Shown here one piece after another: positions 37,025 through 45,184 of a DNA stretch of 64,000 bases (its first letter is position 1; each line of letters starts with the position of its first letter). Position numbers and translations under genes: made by a program. The notes below the pieces were generated by a model, which did not search any database, was not told the origin of the DNA, and saw nothing but the letters and a program-made list of their open reading frames with translations. The DNA is taken from assembly GCA_052386455.1 (NCBI GenBank), contig JBQTKD010000051.1:1-64000 (forward strand). The letters are read 5' to 3'. The stretch is from JBQTKD01 sp052386455. GTDB lineage: Bacteria > Actinomycetota > Actinomycetes > Sporichthyales > Sporichthyaceae.

Positions 37025-37192
37025 CTACCCCAGGAGCAGCGCGGCGGCGATCACGGCGGCCACGACGGCGGCCTCGGCGATGCCGAGGAAGAAGCGACGC
37101 AGGTCGTCCGAGTCGTCGTAGGCGGTTCGGCGGTGCAGGTCGGCGCGGGAGTAGTAGCGCTCGTCGAAGTACGGGGCCCAACTCGTTCTCAT
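37025..37192 (-). CDS. Small single-pass membrane protein
   Basis: The 55-aa protein has a hydrophilic, Tyr/Arg/Asp-rich N-terminus (DERYYSRADLHRRTAYDD) and a C-terminal hydrophobic segment ending at the stop (AEAAVVAAVIAAALLLG). ATG 37192 is preceded by AAGGA at 10 nt, whereas GTG 37210 has no good site. It is convergent with the acyl-CoA dehydrogenase, with only 2 nt between stops. Unknown family. Confidence 0.5.
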   Translation of the reverse strand: MRTSWAPYFDERYYSRADLHRRTAYDDSDDLRRFFLGIAEAAVVAAVIAAALLLG

Positions 37193-37267
37193 TACGGACG
37201 GTTCCTTCACGATTGCGGTGAGTGATGTCCGGTTTGACGCGATGGCCCGCTTTGCGGTTCCGCCCCG

Positions 37268-38212
37268 CTACAGAACCTGCTGCACCAGGTGCGGGAAGAC
37301 CTTGCCGACCTTGCCGAGCAGGTAGTCCCCGTACGTGCCGGCGAACTCGTGGACACTCGCGCGGTCCCAGCGGTCGTCTCGGTCGTCGGCCAGGGCCGCC
37401 GCGCCGACCGGGCGAACGTCGGCGTTCCAGGACGGGTCGAAGAAGAACGGCCAGGACAGGCGGTCGTACCCGACGGAGGCGACGACGCGGTGCGGAGTGG
37501 AGCGGTACGCCCCGCCGGTCAGGCGGTCGAGCATGTCGCCGATGTTGCAGACGTAGGAGTCCGGGACCGGGGGCGCTTCGATCCAGCCGCCGCGGGAACG
37601 GACCTGCAGGCCGCCGTGGTCGTCCTGCTTGAGGATCGTCAGCAGCCCGTAGTCCGTGTGCTCGCCGACGCCCCACTGCTCGTTCTCGCAAGCATCGACC
37701 GACGGGTAGTTGAAGATGCGAAACAGGACGGTCGGATCCCCGGTGTAGTGCCGCGCGAAGTACTCGGCGTCCAGGTCCAGGGACAGCGCGACCGCGCGCA
37801 TGAGCCGGTGCGCCAGGGCGGTCATGGCGTCGATCCAGGCCAGGACGACCGGGCCGAGGGCGGCTGGCTGACGTGGCATCAGATTGGCGCCGTGCAGGGG
37901 GCGAGGGTCGCCCGGTGGAAGCTCCGAGCCGAAGTAGAGGCCCTCCTTGGCGTCCGGGCGCCCGGAGGTCAGCTCGTCGCCGACGGGGAAGTAGCCGCGC
38001 CACGCCGCGCCGCCCAGCGGCATCGCGATGGCCATCTTGTCCTCGACCGGCTGGGCGAAGAACTCCTTCGACAGCTCCTCGAGCCGCCGCTCCAGCGCTG
38101 GGTCCACGCCGTGCCCAACCACGTAGAAGAACCCGTCCTCGCGGCACGCCGCGCCGATTCGCTCGGCAACGGCCTGCTGCGGCTCGGACAGATCGACGAC
38201 GGGGATCCCCAT
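37268..38212 (-). CDS. 2-oxoglutarate/Fe(II)-dependent oxygenase, isopenicillin N synthase-like
   Basis: The 314-aa non-haem iron oxygenase has the N-terminal DIOX_N segment (IPVVDLSEPQQAVAERIG, DGFFYVVGHGV), iron ligands in GEHTDYGLLT (H and D) and the distal H in STPHRV, and the substrate/cosubstrate R-x-S in RLSWPFFF. Substrate unknown; neighbours do not form a biosynthetic cluster. The gene follows maf after 4 nt on the same strand. Confidence 0.9.
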   Translation of the reverse strand: MGIPVVDLSEPQQAVAERIGAACREDGFFYVVGHGVDPALERRLEELSKEFFAQPVEDKMAIAMPLGGAAWRGYFPVGDELTSGRPDAKEGLYFGSELPPGDPRPLHGANLMPRQPAALGPVVLAWIDAMTALAHRLMRAVALSLDLDAEYFARHYTGDPTVLFRIFNYPSVDACENEQWGVGEHTDYGLLTILKQDDHGGLQVRSRGGWIEAPPVPDSYVCNIGDMLDRLTGGAYRSTPHRVVASVGYDRLSWPFFFDPSWNADVRPVGAAALADDRDDRWDRASVHEFAGTYGDYLLGKVGKVFPHLVQQVL

Positions 38213-38216
38213 CGAC

Positions 38217-38834
38217 CTAGTGTGCCTTCCAGAGCTGGTGCCAGGCGACGCCGAACTGCTCGACCATCGTGCGCAGGAGTGGCAGAGACACCCCGACGAC
38301 GTTGTGGTGATCTCCGCCGATCCGTTGCACGTACGCGCCGCCGTACCCGTCGATCGTGAACGCGCCGGCGACGTGCAGCGGTTCGCCGGTGGCGACGTAG
38401 GCCTCGATCTCGGCGTCGGACAGTTCGGCGAAGGTCACCGTGGTGGCGGCGACTCGCTGATCGCGACGCCCGGTGGCGGGCTCGACCAGCGCGTGCCCGG
38501 TGTAGAGCACGCCCTGCCGGCCGCGCATCGCCCTCCACCGCGCAACGGCCGCCTCGGAAGTGCCGGGCTTGCCCAGCGCCTCCCCGTCGAGGTCGAGCAG
38601 CGAGTCGCACCCGAGGATCAACGTTCCCGCGGGAACGTCGCGCATGTTCTGGGCCACCGCGTCGGCCTTCAGGCCCGCGAGCATGCGCGTCGTCACCGCC
38701 GTGTTCGGGCCCCGCGTGCCGGACTCGTCGACGTCGCTGACCACCACCTCGGGATCGAGGCCCGCGCGCCGCAGCGTCGCGAGGCGGGCGGGGGAGGCGG
38801 AGGCGAGGATCAGACGGGGCGCGGCGGGTTGCAT
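38217..38834 (-). CDS. maf: Maf family nucleotide pyrophosphatase
   Basis: House-cleaning enzyme that hydrolyses non-canonical or modified nucleoside triphosphates. The 205-aa protein shows RLILASASPARLATLRRAG, the catalytic-base region GCDSLLDLDGEALGKP and YVATGEPLHVAGAFTIDGYG. From ATG 38834 its length is normal; the longer open frame is a shadow. It is the upstream partner of the 2OG-Fe(II) oxygenase gene. Confidence 0.93.
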   Translation of the reverse strand: MQPAAPRLILASASPARLATLRRAGLDPEVVVSDVDESGTRGPNTAVTTRMLAGLKADAVAQNMRDVPAGTLILGCDSLLDLDGEALGKPGTSEAAVARWRAMRGRQGVLYTGHALVEPATGRRDQRVAATTVTFAELSDAEIEAYVATGEPLHVAGAFTIDGYGGAYVQRIGGDHHNVVGVSLPLLRTMVEQFGVAWHQLWKAH

Positions 38835-38931
38835 CCGCAGATTGTGCCGCGCCGGCGTCGCGTGCCCTGGCCGGCAGCCTGCCGGGTTACGGTGACGGGG
38901 TATCGACCCCGGATCGGAAGGCGGCTTCGAC

Positions 38932-39579
38932 GTGAACGATCGGCTTGCACGGATTGCCTCGGTGACGGCGCTCGGCTCGGGTCTCGCCCTGGTCTCGGGA
39001 TGCGGGTCCGACGACACGGTGTCGATTGCCCCGGTCACCTCCTCCGCACCCACGACCTCGGGCCCCGGTGCCGTTGCACGTCTGCTCGACGCCTCCGGCG
39101 CGGCCGTCGGCACGGTCACCTTCAGCAGTGGGACCGGGCGCACGCTGGTGAACGTCACGCTCGATCCCGGCCAGAAGGTCGCTCCCGGCTACCACGGCAT
39201 GCACGTCCACGCGAACGACGTCGCCGAGGGCGGCGAGGGCTGCGTGGCCGACGCGGCCGCGGCCTCCTCGACGTGGTTCACCTCCGCGGACGGGCATTGG
39301 ACCAAGCCGGGCGCCACGCACGGCAAGCACGCGGGTGACCTGCCGGCGGTGTTCGCCTCCGCGGACGGTGGGGCACTCGCCACGTTCCACACCGATGCCT
39401 TCACGGTCGAGGAGTTGAAGGGCAAGGCCGTGATCCTGCACGCCGGGACGGACAACTACGGCAACATCCCGGTCGGCGACGCGCCCGACCAGTACAAGCC
39501 CAACGCCGCCGCCGCGACCGAGAAGACCGCCAAGACCGGAAACGCCGGGGACCGCATCGCCTGCGGCGTCATCGGCTGA
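38932..39579 (+). CDS. sodC: Cu/Zn superoxide dismutase lipoprotein
   Basis: Extracellular dismutation of superoxide. The 215-aa product has a signal sequence with lipobox LVSGC (Cys 24), a Thr/Ser/Pro linker and the SodC beta-barrel with the copper-ligand motif GMHVHAND, TKPGATHGKHAGDLP and a C-terminal GDRIACGVIG cysteine for the structural disulfide. GTG 38932 follows GGAAGG. The hmgA start lies 1 nt after its stop. Confidence 0.92.
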   Translation: MNDRLARIASVTALGSGLALVSGCGSDDTVSIAPVTSSAPTTSGPGAVARLLDASGAAVGTVTFSSGTGRTLVNVTLDPGQKVAPGYHGMHVHANDVAEGGEGCVADAAAASSTWFTSADGHWTKPGATHGKHAGDLPAVFASADGGALATFHTDAFTVEELKGKAVILHAGTDNYGNIPVGDAPDQYKPNAAAATEKTAKTGNAGDRIACGVIG

Positions 39580-39580
39580 C

Positions 39581-40759
39581 GTGCCCTACTACCGGGTGGC
39601 GGGAGACATCCCGCCCAAGCGGCACACGCAGTTCCGCCAGCCCGACGGCACCCTGTTCCACGAAGAGCTGATGGGAGCCGAGGGATTCTCCTCGGACTCC
39701 GCTCTGCTCTACCACGCGCACATCCCCGCGGCGATCGTCGACAGCCGCCCCTGGGACCTGCCCGATTCCTCGACGGTGCCCAACCATCCGCTGCGCCCCC
39801 GACATTTCAAGCTGCACGACGTGGCGGCGGCCGGCGATGCAGTGACGGGTCGTCAGCTCGTCCTGGGCAACGCCGACGTGCGGATCTCCTACGCCGTCGC
39901 CGCGGCGACCTCGCCGCTGTATCGCAACGCCATCGGCGACGAGTGCGTGTACGTCGAGGCGGGCTCTGCGGTCGTCGAGACCGTGTTCGGACCGATCGTG
40001 GCCGAGGCGGGCACGTACGTGGTGATCCCGCGCGGGACGACGCACCGCTGGATCCCCACCGGCGAACACCCCGTGCGGCTCTACGCCATCGAGGCCAACT
40101 CGCACATCGCCCCGCCGAAGCGGTACCTGTCCGCCCGCGGCCAGTTCCTCGAGCACGCCCCGTACTGCGAGCGGGACCTGCAGACCCCAGGTGCCCCGAC
40201 GCGGGTCGAGGAGATCGACGTCGAGGTGTACACGAAGCACCGCGGCGCCCACTCGATCGCGGGCTCGATCGTCGTGCACGCCCGGCATCCGTTCGACGTC
40301 GTCGGCTGGGACGGCTGCCTCTACCCGTACGCGTTCGACATCGCCGACTTCGAGCCGATCACCGGCCGCGTCCACCAGCCCCCGCCGGTGCACCAGGTGT
40401 TCGAGGGCGCCAACTTCGTGATCTGCAACTTCGTCCCCCGCAGGGTGGACTACCACCCGCTGGCCGTGCCGGTGCCCTACTACCACTCGAACGTCGACTC
40501 CGACGAGGTCATGTTCTACGTCGGCGGGAACTACGAGGCGCGCAGGGGCTCGGGCATCGGGATCGGCTCGGTGAGCCTGCACCCCGGCGGGCACACCCAC
40601 GGTCCGCAGCCCGGAGCAGCGGAGGCGAGCCTGGGCGCCGAGCGGTTCGACGAACTCGCCGTCATGGTCGACACGTTCCGTCCGCTCGAACTCGGCTCGG
40701 GCGCCCTGGCCTGCGAGGACCCCGACTACGCGTGGACCTGGGCCGGGCGGCGGTTCTGA
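39581..40759 (+). CDS. hmgA: Homogentisate 1,2-dioxygenase
   Basis: Opens the ring of homogentisate to maleylacetoacetate in tyrosine/phenylalanine degradation. The 392-aa protein has a two-cupin iron enzyme fold: N-terminal PYYRVAGDIPPKRHTQFR, and a C-terminal part with YYHSNVDSDEVMFYVGGNYE and SLHPGGHTHGPQPG, which hold the expected His/Glu ligands. The rest of the pathway is not in the window. Only 1 nt separates it from sodC, so cotranscription is likely. Confidence 0.93.
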   Translation: MPYYRVAGDIPPKRHTQFRQPDGTLFHEELMGAEGFSSDSALLYHAHIPAAIVDSRPWDLPDSSTVPNHPLRPRHFKLHDVAAAGDAVTGRQLVLGNADVRISYAVAAATSPLYRNAIGDECVYVEAGSAVVETVFGPIVAEAGTYVVIPRGTTHRWIPTGEHPVRLYAIEANSHIAPPKRYLSARGQFLEHAPYCERDLQTPGAPTRVEEIDVEVYTKHRGAHSIAGSIVVHARHPFDVVGWDGCLYPYAFDIADFEPITGRVHQPPPVHQVFEGANFVICNFVPRRVDYHPLAVPVPYYHSNVDSDEVMFYVGGNYEARRGSGIGIGSVSLHPGGHTHGPQPGAAEASLGAERFDELAVMVDTFRPLELGSGALACEDPDYAWTWAGRRF

Positions 40760-40766
40760 CGACAGC

Positions 40767-41057
40767 TCAGAGATGGTAGGCGTCGCGCCGGTGGTCGATG
40801 TCCAGGACGTACACCGTTCGGCTCGGCTCGTCGATCCGGTACCGGACGCGGTACTCGCCTCGGCGTGCTCGCCACAGCCCGGCGAAGGGTGGGCGCAGCG
40901 CGGTCCCGACCCGCTCCGGCGCGGCGAGAAGAGGCCCGGAGACGAACTCCCACGCCGCGAAGGCAGCGGCGGTGGGAAGCGAATCGGTCAGTGCGCGGCG
41001 AGCTCCCGGGGCAAGGACGAGCGCGTAGGGCGCGCATGGATCGGAATCGTCAGCCAC
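40767..41057 (-). CDS. RelE/ParE family toxin
   Basis: The 96-aa toxin shows YALVLAPGARRALTDSLP, the ribosome-binding-like core LRPPFAGLWRARRGEYRVRY and a C-terminal VYVLDIDHRRDAYHL. Both match RelE family toxins that cut mRNA on the ribosome. It starts 8 nt before the stop codon of the antitoxin gene and is therefore coupled to it. It is convergent with hmgA. Confidence 0.86.
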   Translation of the reverse strand: MADDSDPCAPYALVLAPGARRALTDSLPTAAAFAAWEFVSGPLLAAPERVGTALRPPFAGLWRARRGEYRVRYRIDEPSRTVYVLDIDHRRDAYHL

Positions 41058-41340
41058 CAGCCGAATCCCGACGGCGCCGTTCCATCAGACTCGCCAGTTC
41101 CGCACCGCTCGTGCCCTGCCCCTGCGCCAGTTCCTGCTCCGCCGTCGCCAGGCGCGCCATGGCGGCGGGGTCGGCGAGCAGTTCGAGCGTCGCCTCCAGC
41201 GACTCGAGGTCCTCGGCCGCCAGCAGCACGACGTGCCGCCGACCGTTCCTGGTGATGTGCACGCGCTCGTGCGTGCGTTCCACCCGATCGGCGATCTCGG
41301 ACAGGTGCGCCTTGACCTCGGACAGCGGCCACGTTTCCAT
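41050..41340 (-). CDS. Phd/YefM family antitoxin
   Basis: The 96-aa protein begins with the Phd/YefM DNA-binding core (LSEVKAHLSEIADRVERTHE, ITRNGRRHVVLLAAEDLESL). A Gln/Glu-rich C-terminus would neutralise the toxin. ATG 41340 has TACAAT, a strong -10, 8 nt upstream, indicating a leaderless message. Confidence 0.85.
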   Translation of the reverse strand: METWPLSEVKAHLSEIADRVERTHERVHITRNGRRHVVLLAAEDLESLEATLELLADPAAMARLATAEQELAQGQGTSGAELASLMERRRRDSAGG

Positions 41341-41348
41341 AGACCAGA

Positions 41349-41370
41349 ATTGTAGTCCGTGAGCTAGGAT
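41349..41370. promoter_or_regulatory. Back-to-back -10 elements of the antitoxin and PH-domain genes
   Basis: On the minus strand, TACAAT (41354-41349) lies 8 nt before the antitoxin ATG. On the plus strand, TAGGAT (41365-41370) lies 6 nt before the PH-domain gene ATG. The whole divergent gap is 36 bp, too short for long leaders, so both messages are probably leaderless. Clear -35 boxes were not found. Confidence 0.5.
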
Positions 41371-41376
41371 CCGGCC

Positions 41377-41988
41377 ATGGGATACCCGAAGCGCCTCCTG
41401 CTCGACGGCGAACAGATCGTCCTGGACCTGCGCCCGCACTGGTGGTTCTTCGCCAAGCACGTCGGCGTGGGCGTCCCGGTGCTCGCCCTGGCCGTTTTTG
41501 GCCTCACCCTCGACGGCGACACCGGGACAACGGTCCGGTGGCTGTCCCTGGCCGTGCTCGTCGTCTGGCTGCTCTGGTTCGGCGCGCGGATGGCGAACTG
41601 GCTCACCACGCACTTCGTGCTCACCACCGAGCGGGTCGTGTATCGCCAGGGCCTGCTGGCGAAGAAAGGTCGCGACGTCCCGCTCGGGCGCGTCAACAAC
41701 ATCGACATGAGCCAGACGGTCTGGGAGCGGATCCTGCGCGCCGGCGATCTGCTCATCGAGTCCGCGGGCGAAACCGGGCAGCAGCGTTTCACCGACATCC
41801 GCAACCCCGAACACGTCCAGCGCGAGATCAACCGCCAGCTCGAGGCGCACGACAACCGCGAGCGCGGTGGCGGACGCGTCCAGTCCGCACCCGAGCAGAT
41901 CGCGGCACTGGCGCAGCTGCGCGACCAGGGTGTGATCACCGAAGCCGAGTTCCAGGCCAAGAAAACGGACCTGCTCGGCCGCATGTGA
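41377..41988 (+). CDS. PH domain (bPH2) membrane protein with SHOCT-like C-terminus
   Basis: The 203-aa protein has two membrane segments (residues about 28-45 and 55-72) followed by a bacterial pleckstrin-homology-like domain (VLTTERVVYRQGLLAKKGRD, PLGRVNNIDMSQTVWERIL, TDIRNPEHVQREI). A C-terminal helical SHOCT-type unit is also present (IAALAQLRDQGVITEAEFQA). Such proteins are common in actinobacteria, with unknown function. A second PH-domain protein is encoded at 48830. Confidence 0.85.
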   Translation: MGYPKRLLLDGEQIVLDLRPHWWFFAKHVGVGVPVLALAVFGLTLDGDTGTTVRWLSLAVLVVWLLWFGARMANWLTTHFVLTTERVVYRQGLLAKKGRDVPLGRVNNIDMSQTVWERILRAGDLLIESAGETGQQRFTDIRNPEHVQREINRQLEAHDNRERGGGRVQSAPEQIAALAQLRDQGVITEAEFQAKKTDLLGRM

Positions 41989-41995
41989 GGCGTCG

Positions 41996-44086
41996 TTAGA
42001 TCAGGCCGCCGAGGAGCGCGGCGGCTCGCCGGGCGCCGTCCGTGGCGACCGGCCGGTAGTCGACGGTGCGGCCTACCTCCTCGACGATCGCCGCGGCGAT
42101 CGCGTCGGGATCGGATTCCGAGTACTCCATCCGACGACCGGCTCCGTACCGAGCGAGGCGGTGCGGCACGTGGAAGCGCTGCTCGAAGTGGTTGCCGAGC
42201 GGAAAGTACAGGAACGGTCGGCCGTTCGACGTTAGCTCCATCGCGGTGGTGAGCCCGCCTTGGACGACGGCGAGGTCGCACGCTCCGAGCAGGCGGTAGA
42301 GATCCGGCACGAAGCCGCGGGCGAGGACGCCGTCGACCTCCGGCAGGGACCGCGGGTCGATGCGCGGACCGGTCACGGCCACCATCCGCAGTTCGGGGAC
42401 CGTACGTCGCGCGAGCGGGTACGCGTCGAGCACCTTGCGCAGCAGGCTCGCGCCGACCGCCGTGCCGCCAACGGTGACCACCACGACCCGTTCGTCGCGC
42501 GCGATCCCGAACTCCGCGCGTACTGCAGCCCGCGCCTGCTCGTTCAACGGCTCGAATCCGGTGACGTAGCCGCAGAAGTCGAAGTGACGCTCCGTCCACT
42601 CGCGGATGTTCGGCAGGCCGGGTCCGAAGTCGTGCGGCACGACGTCCTCGGGGTCGCCGACGAAGATGGCAGCATCGCGGATCCGGCGGTAGCGCTCGAC
42701 CTGGGTGAGCATCTCCAGGTTGTAGTCCGCGGTCAACGCCACTTCGCGCTCGCCGCCGGCGGGCATGGGCAGCCAGCCGACGAAGTCGGTCAACCAGGCG
42801 TACGCGGTGCGCTTGAGTTCCGGGTTCTCGTGCAGGAAGTGGTCGGTCTCCCACGCCTCGTCGCCGATCACCAGGTCGTAGTGCTCCTCGCTCAGCACGT
42901 CGTGGAGGAGCATGAAGTTGGCCGTCAGCGTTTCGTCGAGGCTGCGGAAGGCGTGAAAGCAGTGCAGGTCGTGCTCGGCCGACTCGCCCTCGAAGTGCGC
43001 GGACTCGTTGACGAGATGCCGGCCGGCTGGGTGCACGCGCTCGCCTTCGGCGGCGAGCACCTGCGTCACCGGATCCTGCGCCAGCCAGTCGATCGCGAGG
43101 TCCGGATGCAGGGCGCGCAGTTCGCGGGCGATCGCCACGTCCCGACGGACGTGGCCCAGCCCGATCGGCGAGGACAGGAACAGCGCCCGCTTCGGGCGCG
43201 CCGCGGCGCGCGTCCAGCGGCGCAGCTTCGGCGGCGACGGATGTACCCGCTCGACGAACTCCCGGACCAGGTGCCCGAACTTGACCGGGTCCCGCACGTC
43301 CTGGCGGTGTCCGCCGCCTTCGACGACGACCACGGAGGCGTTCTCGCCGATGGCGGCGGCGAGTTGATGGGCGCCCGATTCGGGAGTCAGCAGATCGACG
43401 TCGCCCTGCACGATCAGCACCGGACAGGTCACGCGGGCGCACGCCTCGCGGTACGCGGCCATGTACGCGGGGTCGGCGAACAGGTCGGGATTCATCATCT
43501 CGTCGCCGACGACCGCGGCGCCGAGCACGGCCATGGTGGTCTCGCGGCCCCACGCGACGCCGTCCTCGATCGCCTTGCTCGAGTGTGGTTCGTTGAAGGC
43601 CGCGGCCATGAACACGTCGAGGAAGCGGTGGTGGTCCCCGCCGACGAAGGCCGCCACCCAGCCCGGATCCGGCGGGTCGAGCGTCAGCGGGGTGTAGGGG
43701 CCGACGAGCACGACGCCGGAGCAGCGCGCGGGATGCTCTCTCGCAAAGGTCAACGTGCGCCGGGTTCCGCCCGAGGACGCCAGCAAGATTGCGCGGTCCG
43801 TCCCGGTGGCGTCGAGGACCGCGTTGGTCAGGGCGACGTGGCTTGCGGGGGAGTAGGCGGCCGGGTCCGTCGGTCGGTCGGCCGCGCCGTTGCCCGGTCC
43901 GTCCCACACCACGACGCGGAAGTGCCGCGACAGATACGGGATCTGCATCTTCCAGATCCGGGAGTGCACGACGCACCACGTCGGCATCAGCACCAGCGTG
44001 GGCGTGCCGGATCCGAAGACCTCGTAGGACACCTGCAGGCTCGCGTGCTCGACGGTTCCAGTCTCATTCGGCTGCGCTGCGCGCAT
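41996..44086 (-). CDS. Fusion of alpha/beta hydrolase and GT-B glycosyltransferase
   Basis: The 696-aa protein has two parts. Residues about 10-281 form an alpha/beta hydrolase: nucleophile S105 in ASSGG (the first Gly of the usual GxSxG is Ala), acid D229 or D231 in GDVDLL and H260 in GGGH. Residues about 298-696 form a UGT-like glycosyltransferase: SSPIGLGHVRRDVAIARE at the start, VVVTVGGTAVGASLLRKVL, and the donor-binding VVQGGLTTAMELTSNGRPFL. ATG 44086 overlaps the tetR end by 23 nt. A bifunctional tailoring or detoxifying enzyme is possible, but the substrate is unknown. Confidence 0.82.
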   Translation of the reverse strand: MRAAQPNETGTVEHASLQVSYEVFGSGTPTLVLMPTWCVVHSRIWKMQIPYLSRHFRVVVWDGPGNGAADRPTDPAAYSPASHVALTNAVLDATGTDRAILLASSGGTRRTLTFAREHPARCSGVVLVGPYTPLTLDPPDPGWVAAFVGGDHHRFLDVFMAAAFNEPHSSKAIEDGVAWGRETTMAVLGAAVVGDEMMNPDLFADPAYMAAYREACARVTCPVLIVQGDVDLLTPESGAHQLAAAIGENASVVVVEGGGHRQDVRDPVKFGHLVREFVERVHPSPPKLRRWTRAAARPKRALFLSSPIGLGHVRRDVAIARELRALHPDLAIDWLAQDPVTQVLAAEGERVHPAGRHLVNESAHFEGESAEHDLHCFHAFRSLDETLTANFMLLHDVLSEEHYDLVIGDEAWETDHFLHENPELKRTAYAWLTDFVGWLPMPAGGEREVALTADYNLEMLTQVERYRRIRDAAIFVGDPEDVVPHDFGPGLPNIREWTERHFDFCGYVTGFEPLNEQARAAVRAEFGIARDERVVVVTVGGTAVGASLLRKVLDAYPLARRTVPELRMVAVTGPRIDPRSLPEVDGVLARGFVPDLYRLLGACDLAVVQGGLTTAMELTSNGRPFLYFPLGNHFEQRFHVPHRLARYGAGRRMEYSESDPDAIAAAIVEEVGRTVDYRPVATDGARRAAALLGGLI

Positions 44087-44693
44087 TCCCGACCTTCCCT
44101 TCCTCGAACGCACGAATGACGACCCCGAGACGACGCAGCGCCGAACGTACCGGCAACCGACCACGGTCGAAGCCGAGCAGAATCATCGATTCCCCACCCA
44201 TGAACGCCAGGAGGACCAGCGTGGCAATCTCCTCGGCGGTGAACGGCGCAAGCGAGCCGTGTGCTTCGGCCTCCCGGACGACCTCGGTCAGCAGGCCCAC
44301 CCAGCCGCCGAGCATGGTGCGCACCCGTTCGGCGACCTCGGGGTTCGACCACCCGACGGCGATCATCTCCTGCAGCACGCGCACGTAGCCGGAGTCGAGG
44401 TCGTCCTCGAGGAAGTCGCACGCCTGCTCGTAGCGCGCCCAGAGCGGGCGATCCTCCGCGTACATGCCGCGCTGGCGGGCGATCCGACGGGAGTCTTCGA
44501 AGTCGAGCAGCGCGAGGATCATCTGCTGCTTCGAGCCGAAGTGGTAGTGCAACTGGCTCAACGGGACGCCCGCGGTCTCGGCCACCTGACGGGTCGAGAG
44601 GCCGGCGAAGCCGTCGGCGAGCAGGCGAGTGCGCGCAGCCTCCAGGATGACCGCGCGAGTGGCCTCCGACTTGCCGGGCCGATCCGACTTCAC
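44064..44693 (-). CDS. TetR family transcriptional regulator
   Basis: The 209-aa protein has an N-terminal TetR helix-turn-helix (ATRAVILEAARTRLLADGFA, STRQVAETAGVPLSQLHYHF) and a ligand-binding C-terminal domain. GTG 44693. It lies divergent from the cupin/methyltransferase pair and overlaps the hydrolase-glycosyltransferase gene it precedes. Two palindromes in the 132-bp divergent gap are probable operators. Confidence 0.9.
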   Translation of the reverse strand: MKSDRPGKSEATRAVILEAARTRLLADGFAGLSTRQVAETAGVPLSQLHYHFGSKQQMILALLDFEDSRRIARQRGMYAEDRPLWARYEQACDFLEDDLDSGYVRVLQEMIAVGWSNPEVAERVRTMLGGWVGLLTEVVREAEAHGSLAPFTAEEIATLVLLAFMGGESMILLGFDRGRLPVRSALRRLGVVIRAFEEGKVGNARSAAE

Positions 44694-44713
44694 AAGGCGT
44701 TCCAATCTGGTTT

Positions 44714-44805
44714 CGGTCGACCGTCCGACTACGCCATGCCCCTGTTCCCTTGACAGTACAGGGATTTCGTTGTTCGGTACCACTAGATTCGGTCGACTGA
44801 CCGAA
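44714..44805. promoter_or_regulatory. Two TetR-operator-like palindromes in the divergent gap
   Basis: CGGTCGACCG (44714-44723) is a perfect palindrome near the tetR start. TTCGGTC-GACT-GACCGAA (44788-44805) is a 7-bp inverted repeat close to the cupin start. Both include the sequence TTCGGTCGAC. The pair could let the regulator repress itself and both flanking units. A TTGACA lies at 44750-44755 between them. Confidence 0.5.
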
Positions 44806-44825
44806 AATGACCGAGGAGGAGAGCG

Positions 44826-45182
44826 ATGATTGCGTTGCAGGCGGACGATCTGCCGATCGCCATCAAGAACGAGCACGTCGAGGTGCGCGCAACCGAGGTC
44901 GGCGAGATGACCGCGGGCTTCTTCCGTCTCGCCGCCGGCACCGACCTTGGTCCGGCGTTGGCCGGGCTTCCGGGAGACCACTGCAAGTGCCCGCACTGGG
45001 GCTACATGCTCGAAGGTCGACTGCTCATGCGCGGCGTCGACGGAGACACCGAATACGAGGCCGGGCAGGCCTTCTACTGGGGGCCCGGGCACGTGCCCGT
45101 CGCGTTGACCGACTGCGCGTACGTCGACTTCTCGCCGACCGCCGAGCTCGCCGCAGTCGTCAAGCACATCACCGGCGGCTGA
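44826..45182 (+). CDS. Cupin domain protein
   Basis: The 118-aa single-domain cupin: PHWGYMLEGRLLMRGVDGDT and the second motif YEAGQAFYWGPGHVPVAL are visible. The first cupin motif has one obvious His only, so metal binding is uncertain. ATG 44826 has a strong GAGGAGGAG site. Start-to-start arrangement with tetR suggests control by it. The methyltransferase gene follows after 2 nt. Confidence 0.82.
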   Translation: MIALQADDLPIAIKNEHVEVRATEVGEMTAGFFRLAAGTDLGPALAGLPGDHCKCPHWGYMLEGRLLMRGVDGDTEYEAGQAFYWGPGHVPVALTDCAYVDFSPTAELAAVVKHITGG

Positions 45183-45184
45183 CC

